Assembly (NCBI GenBank): GCA_964371055.1
Contig: CAYJLF010000020.1
Coordinates: forward strand, 1-64,000
DNA from: CAYJLF01 sp964371055
Lineage (GTDB): Bacteria; Eisenbacteria; RBG-16-71-46; CAIMUX01
Reading direction: 5' to 3'
Length of the DNA: 64,000 nt
The notes under the pieces were generated by a model, which was given only the letters and a program-made list of their open reading frames with translations, did no database searches and was not told where the DNA came from. The translations under genes were made by a program, and so were the position numbers. This document shows, piece after piece, positions 45,634 through 54,357 of this stretch. How positions within the stretch are numbered: the stretch's first letter is position 1; every line of letters begins with the position of its first letter.

Positions 45634-46596
45634 ATGAAGCCGGAACGAGCGACCGGCCGCGATGCCCCGCGGATCTGGATCTATGTCGCCCTCGTCGGTC
45701 TCTTCGTCATCTGGTCGAATTCGTTCCATGCGGTCACCTACTTCCGCCGCGAAGTCGGAATCTCCGCCTCCGCGCTCGTCACGCTTCGCTACGGCCCGGT
45801 CGCGATCTTCTGTCTCCTCTATCTCTTCTTCCGCCGCCGCGAGAGCATCCCGATGTTGCGGCGGGACGGGTGGAAGCTCCTCCTCATGGGGCTCTTCATG
45901 GTGCCGGGGTACAATCTCGCCCTCAACTGGGGTCAGGGGCGCGTGCCGCCCGCCACGGCCAGCCTGATCATCGCGATGAACCCGGTCTTCACCTTCCTCC
46001 TCGCGACCGCCCTTCTGGGCGAACGCGCCACGCTGACCCGATGGCTCGGGCTCGCCGTCGCCTTCGTCGGGATCTACCTCCTGGTCCGCACGCAACAGAA
46101 GTCGTTCGGCGGCGGCTACGAGATCTACGCCCTCGTGGTGCTCCTCGCGCCGCTCTGCTGGGCCCTCGCGACGGTGACCGGCAAACCGATCACCGCCCGC
46201 GCCGACCCGCTCCTCGTCACCTTCGCGGCCACCGGACTGGGGAGCCTCCCCTTCTGCATCGCTCTCATCGCCGGAGCCGATGGGGTGCACGGTGTCCTCC
46301 GTTCCCTGACCCCCGTCGGCTGGGGCGCGCTCCTCCACCTCATCGTCCCCTGCACGATCATCGGTTTCGCCATCTGGTTCTGGGCGCTCCGCCAGCTCAC
46401 CGCCTCGTCGGTCTCCGCCTTCGTCTTTCTCAATCCCCCCTTCACCGCGCTCTTCGGTCCGATCTGGGGCACGGAGGCGTTTCACTGGAGCACCGTCCTC
46501 TACGGCGGCATCACGCTCCTGGGGGTGGCGATCGGATCGGGGATCCTGGCTCAGATGGCGAGCAACGGCAAGTGGAGGGCGCCCCAGAGCGCATAG
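45634..46596 (+). CDS. EamA/DMT family transporter
   Basis: A 320-residue inner-membrane protein with ten predicted helices in two EamA repeats (RXXR-like layout). Typical features are FVIWSNSFHAVTYFRRE in helix 1, ASLIIAMNPVFTFLLATALL in repeat 1 and ASSVSAFVFLNPPFTALFGP in repeat 2. Such proteins export amino acids or metabolites; the substrate is unknown. The start ATG 45634 has a weak ribosome site. Its 3' end overlaps the convergent MgtC/DUF4010 gene by 46 bases. Confidence 0.9.
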   Translation: MKPERATGRDAPRIWIYVALVGLFVIWSNSFHAVTYFRREVGISASALVTLRYGPVAIFCLLYLFFRRRESIPMLRRDGWKLLLMGLFMVPGYNLALNWGQGRVPPATASLIIAMNPVFTFLLATALLGERATLTRWLGLAVAFVGIYLLVRTQQKSFGGGYEIYALVVLLAPLCWALATVTGKPITARADPLLVTFAATGLGSLPFCIALIAGADGVHGVLRSLTPVGWGALLHLIVPCTIIGFAIWFWALRQLTASSVSAFVFLNPPFTALFGPIWGTEAFHWSTVLYGGITLLGVAIGSGILAQMASNGKWRAPQSA

Positions 46597-47822
46597 CGCC
46601 AGGCCGCTTCCCGCCGGACTCCGCGCGCCGGGAAGGCGAAGTAGCACCCCTTGATCCAGGTGTGGGTCGCCAGCATCAGGATGAGTGCCGCCGAGAGCAT
46701 GGGCGTCGGCTCCGCGCTCCCTCCCACCACCGACATCAGGAAGGGATCGACATCGGTGACTCCCACGAGCGCGGCCATGACGAAGAGACCGGCGCCGCCG
46801 AAGCTCTCCCTCACCAGCCGGGTCACGACGGTCAGACCGACGAAGAGCACCGCGAAGACCAGAGCCGGCTTCACCTCGTAGGGATTGACGAGCCCGCGCG
46901 GGGCGTTCGTCTCCTGGTCCCGATCGTCCGGCACCCTCGATTCGGCCCGCGCGGCGCGCCCCGGCCCCCGCCACAGGGTCAACCCGAGCCCCACCAGGCC
47001 CATGAGGATCAGCTTCCACCAGAGAGCGGGGAGGAAGCGGGGTCCGATGATGCCGATCAGGACGAGCACGCGGAGATACATGATCGCACTGGCCGCGAGG
47101 GACGCCTGGAGCGCAACCGCGGACGCCGCCGGATGCCGCCCCGCATGCCGCCCCATCGCCACGCTGACGGCCGTGCTCGAAACGATTCCGCCCAGAAGGC
47201 CTGAGATCACGAGTCCCGCTCGGTCGCCGAGCTTCCTCACGAGGATGTATCCCACGAATCCGATCGAGGAGATCACGACCACGATCTTCCAGACCTTGGA
47301 CGGGTTGATGTCGAAGCGGGTGTACTCGCGGTCGGGCAGCACCGGCAGCACCAACAGCGTGACGACGAGGAAACGCACGATCGCAACGAACTCGTGACGC
47401 TGGAGTCGGTCCACCATCCCCTCGAGCTGGGTCTTCTCGGAGAGGAGAATCACGCTGAGGATCCCCAGGGCCATCGGCAGCCAGATGTCGGTGGCCAGGC
47501 AGAGGGCACCCATGACATACGTGAGATGCGCCGCCACCTCGCTGGTGAACCCGCGATGCCCCTCGCGCTGCTTGGCGAGATTGGTGATGACCGTCAGCGC
47601 GGTGATCGCCAAGAGGCCGGCCGGCAGGACGAGGGTAGCGCCGTTGCCCGCGATCCAGGCACAGCCGAATCCGAACAGCGCGATGATCGAGTAGGTCCGG
47701 ATCCCGGCGTGGACGCCGTGCCGGCTCGACGCGCCCGTGCTTTCGCGCTCCAGACCGGCCAGAAAGCCCAGCCCCAGGGCGATCACGAGGCGGACGGGAA
47801 GCGATAGCTGCGCGGAATCCAT
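46551..47822 (-). CDS. MgtC/SapB plus DUF4010 membrane protein
   Basis: A 423-residue polytopic membrane protein. An N-terminal MgtC/SapB-type domain (RLVIALGLGFLAGLERE, SIIALFGFGCAW) is joined to a C-terminal DUF4010 domain (GLLGGIVSSTAVSVAMGRHA, ALVGVTDVDPFLMS). The function of this combination is not established; MgtC itself modulates magnesium or phosphate homeostasis. It is monocistronic and overlaps the convergent EamA gene. Confidence 0.9.
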   Translation of the reverse strand: MDSAQLSLPVRLVIALGLGFLAGLERESTGASSRHGVHAGIRTYSIIALFGFGCAWIAGNGATLVLPAGLLAITALTVITNLAKQREGHRGFTSEVAAHLTYVMGALCLATDIWLPMALGILSVILLSEKTQLEGMVDRLQRHEFVAIVRFLVVTLLVLPVLPDREYTRFDINPSKVWKIVVVISSIGFVGYILVRKLGDRAGLVISGLLGGIVSSTAVSVAMGRHAGRHPAASAVALQASLAASAIMYLRVLVLIGIIGPRFLPALWWKLILMGLVGLGLTLWRGPGRAARAESRVPDDRDQETNAPRGLVNPYEVKPALVFAVLFVGLTVVTRLVRESFGGAGLFVMAALVGVTDVDPFLMSVVGGSAEPTPMLSAALILMLATHTWIKGCYFAFPARGVRREAAWRYALWGALHLPLLAI

Positions 47823-47897
47823 TCAGGCGCCTCCTCTCATCCTTTGATCATTGCGCCGCCGGGGATCCGATCCAAGCGGGAATTGGCGGAGCGCCGG

Positions 47898-47927
47898 TTG
47901 GCGCGGCGACTCGCCATCGGCTAGGCT
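47898..47927 (+). promoter_or_regulatory. Predicted promoter of the barrel protein gene at 48027
   Basis: TTGGCG (47898-47903), 18 bases, then TAGGCT (47922-47927), about 100 bases before the start. It shares the -35 hexamer with the nifS promoter. Confidence 0.4.
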
Positions 47928-48026
47928 AGGTCTCGTGCCGGCCGACGCAGCGCCCCGCCGCGTCGCCCCCGGCCGGGCGGTCGTCACCGCGTCGTCTCGA
48001 GGTCGATCCGGGAGGTAGAACCCCGC

Positions 48027-49388
48027 ATGCGCCGTACGATCCTGGCCCTCCTCTGCTCCCTGGCCCTCGCCGCGACCGTCCCTCCGGGGAAGGGGTCGGC
48101 GGCCCGGGAAAGTGAGCCCGACTCCTCCCACGTCACGGCACTGGACGATCTCGACGAGTTCGTCCCGGGCGACGGCGCGCAATGGGACAGCGTTCTCGCG
48201 GCCTACGATACCTCCGTCCGGAAGGATCGCCGGGCCACGATCCTCCCTCGCTATGGCCTGCGCTACAACAAGGCCGAAGAGGTCCATCTCGAACTGGGAG
48301 GAAGCCTCGCCGCCCCGCGCTACCGGGTCTCCGAACTCGACCTGCGATTCGGATACGACACCGGACGCGAGCGCCCCAATGTCTTCGGCGAGCTGCGGGG
48401 CAGTCTCTCGAAAGACGACCGCTGGTTCGTCGAGTTCTTCGGCGCGGATGACGCCGTGCCGTTCGGCCAGCACCGCCCGTACGGCAACACCTGGCTCGCG
48501 CTCTTCGGAGGCTACGACGCCGTGTCTTATATGCGGGAGCGGGAGTTCGGCGCGGGAATCGGCTGGCGAGTCTCCGAGGAACGACAGGCCTGGCTAGGCT
48601 GGGTCCGCACCGAGCAGGACGCGCTGACGGTGGTCAGCGACGCGCATCTCTTCGGACGCGATGCCTGGATGGAGCAGAACGAAGAGGCAGAACCGTTCCT
48701 CGGCGACGGGGTCCGCGTCAAAGTCCGGCGCGCCCCCCGGTACCACGGCGAGGCGATCCAGCAGGGGCTCGTCGCGGAGTCCCAGTTGACCGCCTGGGGC
48801 GGCGATCTCCTCGGCGGACGCGAGCATGCGCACTGGCACTCCGATCTCTGGTTCATGCGCCCGGTGCGCCGCGGCGACACGTTCCACCTGCGGCTCTCCG
48901 GCACGCTCGCGACCGGAAGGGCGCCCCGGCAGTCGTGGCCCGACCTGGGGGGCGACGCCGGACTGCGCGCCTATCCGCCACGCGGCTTCGGCACCGCGGA
49001 CACACTGATCGGGCATGCGCGGCTCCTGGCCCGGGTCGAGTACCGCACCCGGGCGCTTCACGTCCGGCGGAGCGGAATCCCCTACCTCAAGAAGCTCGGC
49101 CTCAAGGTCGTGCCGTTCGCCGAGCTCGGCGCCGTCTGGGGCCGCGATCGCGGCGCGCGCGACGAGGCCGGGAACGCCCGTCTGGGCGTGAGGCCGATCC
49201 GCTCGCGGGACGACCTGCGACGCCCGGACCGGCGCGACTGGCGCTGGGACCTGGGCGCGGGCGTTCGGCGCGACTTCGATTACGCCGGGATCCTCTCCTA
49301 CCTGGAGGTCGACTTCGCCTGGCCGATGGGCCTCCGTCACGGCCCCGCCCGGATCACCGTGCAGTTCAGCAAGGACGGTCTCGACTGA
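48027..49388 (+). CDS. Predicted outer-membrane beta-barrel protein (Omp85-like C-terminus)
   Basis: A 453-residue exported protein with a signal peptide of about 25 residues. From about 75 to the end it has alternating hydrophobic and aromatic strands separated by charged turns. LGGDAGLRAYPPRGFGTADT near 320 resembles the LGG-LRGY motif of Omp85/surface-antigen barrels, and the end (HGPARITVQFSKDGLD) lacks a terminal aromatic. There is no POTRA domain. It may be a stand-alone barrel of the Omp85 superfamily; its function is unknown. Its stop lies four bases from the convergent hydrolase stop. Confidence 0.75.
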   Translation: MRRTILALLCSLALAATVPPGKGSAARESEPDSSHVTALDDLDEFVPGDGAQWDSVLAAYDTSVRKDRRATILPRYGLRYNKAEEVHLELGGSLAAPRYRVSELDLRFGYDTGRERPNVFGELRGSLSKDDRWFVEFFGADDAVPFGQHRPYGNTWLALFGGYDAVSYMREREFGAGIGWRVSEERQAWLGWVRTEQDALTVVSDAHLFGRDAWMEQNEEAEPFLGDGVRVKVRRAPRYHGEAIQQGLVAESQLTAWGGDLLGGREHAHWHSDLWFMRPVRRGDTFHLRLSGTLATGRAPRQSWPDLGGDAGLRAYPPRGFGTADTLIGHARLLARVEYRTRALHVRRSGIPYLKKLGLKVVPFAELGAVWGRDRGARDEAGNARLGVRPIRSRDDLRRPDRRDWRWDLGAGVRRDFDYAGILSYLEVDFAWPMGLRHGPARITVQFSKDGLD

Positions 49389-49392
49389 CCGA

Positions 49393-50811
49393 TCAACGCT
49401 CCGGCGCCGCCAGCAGGCTGTCCGCCGCGGGGCCGGTCAATTTCTCGAATCGCTGGTCGACTCCCCCCTGGTGCATGACGCACGCGACCACGACATTGGC
49501 CGCGTCCCGCTCGAAGGTGATCGTGGTCGCGTGGTCCTGCTCATAGAAGAAGCGATCCCTCGCCTCCGGGAAGATCTGAAAGACCGGTCCACCGGACCGC
49601 TGGGAGTAGAGAGCGTCCCCATCGCGCCGGATCACCCGATAGAGTTTCTCTCCGATCGGGTAGACACCGGGGTAGTCATCCAGCAGGGCGGGACTGATGA
49701 CGACCGGGCTCTTCTTCGCCGGGAGGTCGTACGGCTGCCCCAGCATGATCGCCGCCAGGTTGAACCCGATCGTGGATGCCTCCACCGACTCGTTGTTGCA
49801 GAGCACGATGACCGTCACTCGATCATCCGGGTAGCGCGCGAGATGACTGGTGAAGCCGTCGATACCCCCGGCGTGGGCGATCACCCGATGGCCTTTCAAT
49901 TCCACGATCATCCAGCCATACCCGTAGTTCTGTAACCCCGGCGTGAACATCCGCCGCTTCGACTCCTCGCGGAGGATCTTGTCGCCGTCGAGGGCCTGCT
50001 CCCAACGGAGGAGATCGTGCGCGGTGGCATAAAGCCCCCCCGCGGCGAAGGGCAGTGACATCGAGATGCGGGGCGCGTTCGTCCAGGTGCCGTCCTTCCC
50101 CGCATAGCCGCAGGCACGGAGCGGCAGGAGCGGCTCGTTGCGCGCGTAGCCGCTGTTCTTCATCCGAAGCGGCGTCAGGATCTGGTCCTGCAGGAACTGC
50201 TCGTAGGTGGTGCCCGTCACCGCCTCGATGATGAGCCCGAGGACGAAGTACCCGGAGTTGCTGTAGCGCCACTCCGTCCCCGGCTCGAACTGCAGCGGCT
50301 TATCCCGGAACGTGGCCTCGACCTCCGCCACCGACGCATCGAGGACGCGACGGGACATCAGCGCCTCGTCGTCGGTGTAGCTCGGCACTCCCCCCGTGTG
50401 GGTGAGGAGGTGGTGGATGGTGACCCGGCTCCAGGGCTCCGTCGGATAGGACGGAAGGTGCTTCACGACCGGATCCTGGACCGAAAGCCTCCCAAGCTCC
50501 TCGAGCCGCAGAATCAGGGCTGCGGTGAACTGCTTGGTGATCGAGCCGAGGAGAAACTTCGTGTCGGGTGTGTTCCTCACCTGCAACTCGAGACTGGCGT
50601 GACCATAGCCCCTTTCCAGGACCGGGATGCCGTCCTTCGCGACCAGGACGGTACCCTGAAACTGGCGCACCTCGTGAGCGGCCGCGAGATAGGCGTCGAG
50701 TCGCGCCGCCTGCTCGGCGGGGGTGGCTGGAGGATCAGCCGCCGGCAGACGAGTCGGAAGGACGACGAGGATCAGGATCAGCAGCCGGCAGAGTCGGTTC
50801 GAGAGAGTCAT
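49393..50811 (-). CDS. Exported serine hydrolase, beta-lactamase class C family
   Basis: A 472-residue periplasmic hydrolase with a signal peptide (about 1-24). The penicillin-binding fold motifs are present: Ser90-x-x-Lys93 (SITK), Tyr183-Ser-Asn185 (YSN), and HAG at 313-315 in place of KTG. A C-terminal extension follows (about 375-472, beta-rich, as in DUF3471-type domains). The enzyme may act as a D-aminopeptidase or esterase; true beta-lactamase activity cannot be inferred. GGAG lies upstream of ATG 50811. It is divergent from the membrane protein at 51007. Confidence 0.92.
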   Translation of the reverse strand: MTLSNRLCRLLILILVVLPTRLPAADPPATPAEQAARLDAYLAAAHEVRQFQGTVLVAKDGIPVLERGYGHASLELQVRNTPDTKFLLGSITKQFTAALILRLEELGRLSVQDPVVKHLPSYPTEPWSRVTIHHLLTHTGGVPSYTDDEALMSRRVLDASVAEVEATFRDKPLQFEPGTEWRYSNSGYFVLGLIIEAVTGTTYEQFLQDQILTPLRMKNSGYARNEPLLPLRACGYAGKDGTWTNAPRISMSLPFAAGGLYATAHDLLRWEQALDGDKILREESKRRMFTPGLQNYGYGWMIVELKGHRVIAHAGGIDGFTSHLARYPDDRVTVIVLCNNESVEASTIGFNLAAIMLGQPYDLPAKKSPVVISPALLDDYPGVYPIGEKLYRVIRRDGDALYSQRSGGPVFQIFPEARDRFFYEQDHATTITFERDAANVVVACVMHQGGVDQRFEKLTGPAADSLLAAPER

Positions 50812-50914
50812 GACACTCCTTTCAGCTCCGCGTCATTGGTGGCACGGCAATCGGCCGATCTCCTACGCATCCTACGGCCAGACGGTTGCCCGGGTGATCC
50901 GGATTCCGCGCGCC

Positions 50915-50943
50915 TTGAGCCTCCAGCCGGCATCGGCTACATT
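50915..50943 (+). promoter_or_regulatory. Predicted promoter of the GT-C-like gene
   Basis: TTGAGC (50915-50920), 17 bases, then TACATT (50938-50943), 64 bases before the start at 51007. It lies in the 195-base divergent gap with the serine hydrolase. Confidence 0.45.
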
Positions 50944-51006
50944 CCGCGGGTGCCGTTCCGGAGGCCCGACGCCGGCCGCTGTTTCCGAGGACAAGGAGCA
51001 CCCGCC

Positions 51007-52908
51007 ATGACGACCCGCGTGCACCCGGCCCGCCGCGCGATCTTTTCATCCAACCCCTGGTCGGCCGCGGCCTGGGGCGCACTCGGCATCCTGGCCGGAC
51101 TCCTTCTCTTCTCCGCCTGGCAGGGACCAGACATCTTCTTCCACCTCGCGCTCGGACGCGCGATCGTTGACACGGGCCGCCCCGACCCGGCCGAAACCCT
51201 CCTGGGCCGCCAGCTCTCGTATCTCAACTACCACTGGCTCTTCCAGGTCGTGGTCTGGGGTGTCCACGCGGTCGGAAAGGCCATCGGCGTCGCCCTCTTC
51301 TTCTTCCTGCTCTGGATGGGAACGCTGGCGCTCTGGGTGCGGACCGCTCGGCTCGCCGACCGGCCGGGGATCGGCCTTCCGCTCGCCTTGGGCGCGATCC
51401 TCGTACTCTGGAACCGGTTCGAACCCCGGCCCGAGGTCGCGTCGTACCTGCTGCTGGCCGCGCTCATCCATCTGCTGACGCGGCGCGACTTCACCCGAAA
51501 GCTCCGCTGGCTCGAATTGGCGGTGATCCTGATCCTCCAGGTCGCGTGGACGAACGCCCATACCTACTTCGTCTTCGGCCCGGCTCTGGCGGCAGGGTTC
51601 GTCCTGACGCAGTTCCTGCGCGGAGAGCGCGGCCCCGACCTCAACGAACCGCTGAAGATCCTGCTCGTCACGGCGGCGGGGAGCCTCCTGACACCCTACG
51701 GGCCGAAGCTCTGGCCCTTCGTTCTCCAGCTCGCCGCCTTCCAGCGCGAGATGCAGGATACGATCGCCGAGTTGCGGGCTCCGGTCGGCGAAGTTCTGCG
51801 GCTCTGGACGGTGAGGCTGTTCTGGGTCTACTGGGGAGCGACCGCCCTGCACCTCCTCTGGGTCACGGCGCGTCGTCGCGGCGCGGCGGCCTTTCCGGCT
51901 CTGCTGGCGGTCGCCGGCCTCTACCTTGGCGCGACGAGTTCGCGCAACCTGCCGCTCTTCCTGCTGCTCGCCGGCCCGTCGTGGGGGATGTCGCTCGCGC
52001 CGACCTCCGCGCGGCGGGGTGAAGGTGACGCGCCGGACCGGGTGCGAGCCGACCGTGCGCTCCGACCGGTGCCGGCGGTGGTGACTCTCCTCGCGCTCGG
52101 ACTCTGCGCCTGGGTCATCCACGGCGGCTTCTTCCGCGTTCTCGGAAGCCCGGCGCGGCTGGGGCCCGGCGTGCAGCCTCACGCCGCTCCGATCCGGTTC
52201 GATGCGTGGTTGCAGGCAAATCCGATGGCGGGTCTTCGCGTCTTCAACGGCTCGAGCGAGGGAGCCTATCTCGAGTTCACCCACCCCGAGATCCGCTGTT
52301 ACGCCGATTCGCGCTACGTCGAGGTGGCGTTTGCCCGGGAGTACTTCTCCGCCCTCCGCGATCCGGCCACGTTCTCCGCGATCGACCAGAGGATCGGATT
52401 CGACGCCGCACTGCTCGGCTTGCAGGAAAGCGCCCCACTCATCACCGCACTGATGGTGACGCCGAACTGGCGTCTCGCCTACGCCGACCCGCATCGAGCC
52501 TTTCTCGTGCGCCGGGGTGGCCCGGGCGAGGCGGCGATCTTCGGCCCCGCGGGGGGCGACGCCAGCGCGGGACCGGCCGGGACGAGCGCGCCGCCGCATC
52601 TCCTCTTCTACGCCGGCGACGATCTCACCGAGGCCGTGAACGGCCGGCCGGCGATCGAGTGGATGGTTCTCTGCGTCCGTACGAAACGGAAGGAGCTCGT
52701 TCGGGAGGCGCTTCACCAGTTCTCTTCCGCGCCGCGCGTCCCGTCGTTTGTCGTGCAGTACGGCCTCGGCTACGGCCTGCAGGAGCGGGACCGGGAGCTC
52801 GTCGACCTGGCCCGCGGGATGGTCCCCCGGATGGACGCGAGAACCGCGCAGGATCGCGGGATCGTCGAGCGGCTCGTCGCGCAGGCGCGGGCGGCGTACG
52901 GCGGGTAG
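51007..52908 (+). CDS. GT-C-like polytopic membrane protein
   Basis: A 633-residue inner-membrane protein. About ten helices fill residues 20-400, and a soluble C-terminal part follows. The first loop reads PDIFFHLALGRAIVDTGRPD and then YLNYHWLFQVVVWGVH. This matches the D-WWHL-G-I-TG-P-D pattern common in uncharacterised membrane proteins related to GT-C glycosyltransferases. A role in transferring a lipid-linked sugar is a guess. AAGGAG lies upstream of ATG 51007. The secreted unknown at 52971 follows after 62 bases and may be co-transcribed. Confidence 0.75.
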   Translation: MTTRVHPARRAIFSSNPWSAAAWGALGILAGLLLFSAWQGPDIFFHLALGRAIVDTGRPDPAETLLGRQLSYLNYHWLFQVVVWGVHAVGKAIGVALFFFLLWMGTLALWVRTARLADRPGIGLPLALGAILVLWNRFEPRPEVASYLLLAALIHLLTRRDFTRKLRWLELAVILILQVAWTNAHTYFVFGPALAAGFVLTQFLRGERGPDLNEPLKILLVTAAGSLLTPYGPKLWPFVLQLAAFQREMQDTIAELRAPVGEVLRLWTVRLFWVYWGATALHLLWVTARRRGAAAFPALLAVAGLYLGATSSRNLPLFLLLAGPSWGMSLAPTSARRGEGDAPDRVRADRALRPVPAVVTLLALGLCAWVIHGGFFRVLGSPARLGPGVQPHAAPIRFDAWLQANPMAGLRVFNGSSEGAYLEFTHPEIRCYADSRYVEVAFAREYFSALRDPATFSAIDQRIGFDAALLGLQESAPLITALMVTPNWRLAYADPHRAFLVRRGGPGEAAIFGPAGGDASAGPAGTSAPPHLLFYAGDDLTEAVNGRPAIEWMVLCVRTKRKELVREALHQFSSAPRVPSFVVQYGLGYGLQERDRELVDLARGMVPRMDARTAQDRGIVERLVAQARAAYGG

Positions 52909-52970
52909 CAGACGACTTGTTCTGAGCCCTGGGACCGGGCGTGACACATTCCCTCCGGAAGGGAGGCCCC

Positions 52971-54257
52971 ATGCGTTCCAAATCGCTCTGGCCACGGATC
53001 GCCGCCCTCTTCGGACTCGTGGCGGCGGCCGCCGGGGACTGGGAGGCTGCGACCGCCTCCGACGAGGCGGCGATCGGCGTGGCCGGAATCGCCTCAAGCG
53101 TCGCATCCCTCGAGGCCTCCCTGCGCGAGTCGGGCGTCGATCCGGTCGAGTTCACTCTCGCAGCGCTCGAGGAGGTCGACCTGGTGCTCTTCGACGACGG
53201 GCTTCATCCCGCCGTGGAGCCCTTCGACTTCTACCAGCGACTCGTCCGCGATCCCCGCTTCGCCCGGGCTACCCGGCACATCTTCCTCGAGGCGGTGCCG
53301 ATGAACCAGCAGGAGGCGCTGGACCGCTACCTCGCCTCCGACCCGGAGGATCGGTCCCTGCTCTACCCCGCCTTCCAGAACGACTACAGTGGAACCGGGT
53401 GGGCGCTCCAGTCCTATTTCGACCTTCTGCACGCCGTCTGGGAACTCCACCGAGCCCTCCCGGAGACCGATCGCCCGCGGGTCACCGGGGTCGCGAGTCC
53501 ATGCTCATGGGATTGCCTGCGCACCCCGCGTGACGTCGAGCTGTTCCGGGAGTCGCTCGAAGCCTACGACTACCAGATGTACCTGAACATCCGGCGACAT
53601 CTCGACGGCTTCTCCTCCGGCCAGAAGGGGATCTTCCTCACCAACACCAGGCATGCCTACACGGGGGTGCGCCGCCGCGACGGCACGTTCTACTGGAATT
53701 GCGGGACCTTCTTCCGCCAATGGCACCCGGGCCTCACCCTCTCCGTCCGGTGCCATGCGCCTCAGCTCGCCATCCTCGCGGTGCGTGACGTCCCGGAGGG
53801 GGCTCCGCGCACCGCGGAGGGAATGGAGCGGATCGAGGCCCGCTGGATTCGGATCGAGGACGGCCGGTGGGACCTGGCCTTCGCGCGATGCGGCGACCGC
53901 CCCGTGGCGCTCCGCCTGCCGGGCACGCCCTTCGGAACGACGCCTTACGTCGGCAATCACATGCTGGACGTCGCCGCGGGCACGACGATGGCCGACGCCT
54001 ATGATGCGCTGGTCTATCTCGCCCCGATCGACCGTTGGCGACGCACCGCGCTGGTGACCGAGTTGTATACGCCGGAATTCCGACGGGAGCTGGAACGGCG
54101 GTACCGGATTCTCTACACGGCCGACCAACTGGCGGAGGGGATGCGCGAGGCCGGCGCCGCGACCCTCTCCGAGCTGATCGACGCCAGCGCGGCGGACCGA
54201 TCGGAGACGATCCTGCCGCAGTCGGCGGGTCTGCCGCCGCTGACGGACTTCGAGTAG
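52971..54257 (+). CDS. Secreted protein of unknown function, possibly EreA/ChaN-like
   Basis: A 428-residue exported protein with a signal peptide (about 1-30). No family is certain. VDLVLFDDGLHPAVEPFDFY near residue 65 and LTNTRHAYTGVRRRDG near 225 recall the paired acidic/His motifs of the erythromycin-esterase/ChaN/Tiki superfamily. Six cysteines in PCSWDC, WNCGTF, RCHAP and ARCGD could form disulfides. Its neighbour upstream is the GT-C-like membrane protein. A strong intrinsic terminator follows. GGAAGGGAGG marks ATG 52971; the GTG ten codons upstream is less likely. Confidence 0.65.
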   Translation: MRSKSLWPRIAALFGLVAAAAGDWEAATASDEAAIGVAGIASSVASLEASLRESGVDPVEFTLAALEEVDLVLFDDGLHPAVEPFDFYQRLVRDPRFARATRHIFLEAVPMNQQEALDRYLASDPEDRSLLYPAFQNDYSGTGWALQSYFDLLHAVWELHRALPETDRPRVTGVASPCSWDCLRTPRDVELFRESLEAYDYQMYLNIRRHLDGFSSGQKGIFLTNTRHAYTGVRRRDGTFYWNCGTFFRQWHPGLTLSVRCHAPQLAILAVRDVPEGAPRTAEGMERIEARWIRIEDGRWDLAFARCGDRPVALRLPGTPFGTTPYVGNHMLDVAAGTTMADAYDALVYLAPIDRWRRTALVTELYTPEFRRELERRYRILYTADQLAEGMREAGAATLSELIDASAADRSETILPQSAGLPPLTDFE

Positions 54258-54276
54258 GGGGACCTCTGCACGCGGA

Positions 54277-54309
54277 CGCCCGTCCGGTTTCGGGCCGGAC
54301 GGGCGTTTT
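54277..54309 (+). terminator. Intrinsic terminator
   Basis: CGCCCGTCCGG (54277-54287), a seven-base loop and CCGGACGGGCG (54295-54305) give an 11-pair perfect stem followed by TTTT. It lies 20 bases after the stop at 54257 and is the clearest plus-strand terminator in the window. Confidence 0.9.
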
Positions 54310-54317
54310 CCGTTCCA

Positions 54318-54357
54318 TCAGCCGGCGCGGAGAGGCCGGTTCTTCAGCACCCGGCTA
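54318..54357 (-). repeat. Dispersed repeat copy 7 (minus strand)
   Basis: Read on the minus strand, TAGCCGGGTGCTGAAGAACC is followed by GGCCTCTCCGCGCCGGCTGA. It begins with the stop codon of the porin-like gene and runs in that gene's direction. The inner frame reads SRVLKNRPLRAG and then a stop. Confidence 0.85.

Noticed and set aside
46551..47019. Long N-terminal extension of the tandem GNAT protein
   Set aside because: It passes through the DUF4010 gene in another frame; GAGGAG and GNAT homology place the start at 45513.
45540..47204. Plus-strand frame of 554 codons starting within repeat copy 6
   Set aside because: It runs out of frame through the EamA gene and antisense to DUF4010; its content is His/Arg/Pro-rich with no domain.
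51415..51435. GGTTCGAACCCC, like a tRNA T-loop
   Set aside because: No acceptor or anticodon arms can be built around it, and it encodes conserved residues of the GT-C-like protein.
52908..52914. Another repeat head at the GT-C-like gene stop (TAGCAGA)
   Set aside because: Only TAGCAG matches, and the next bases diverge at once; below what chance would give.
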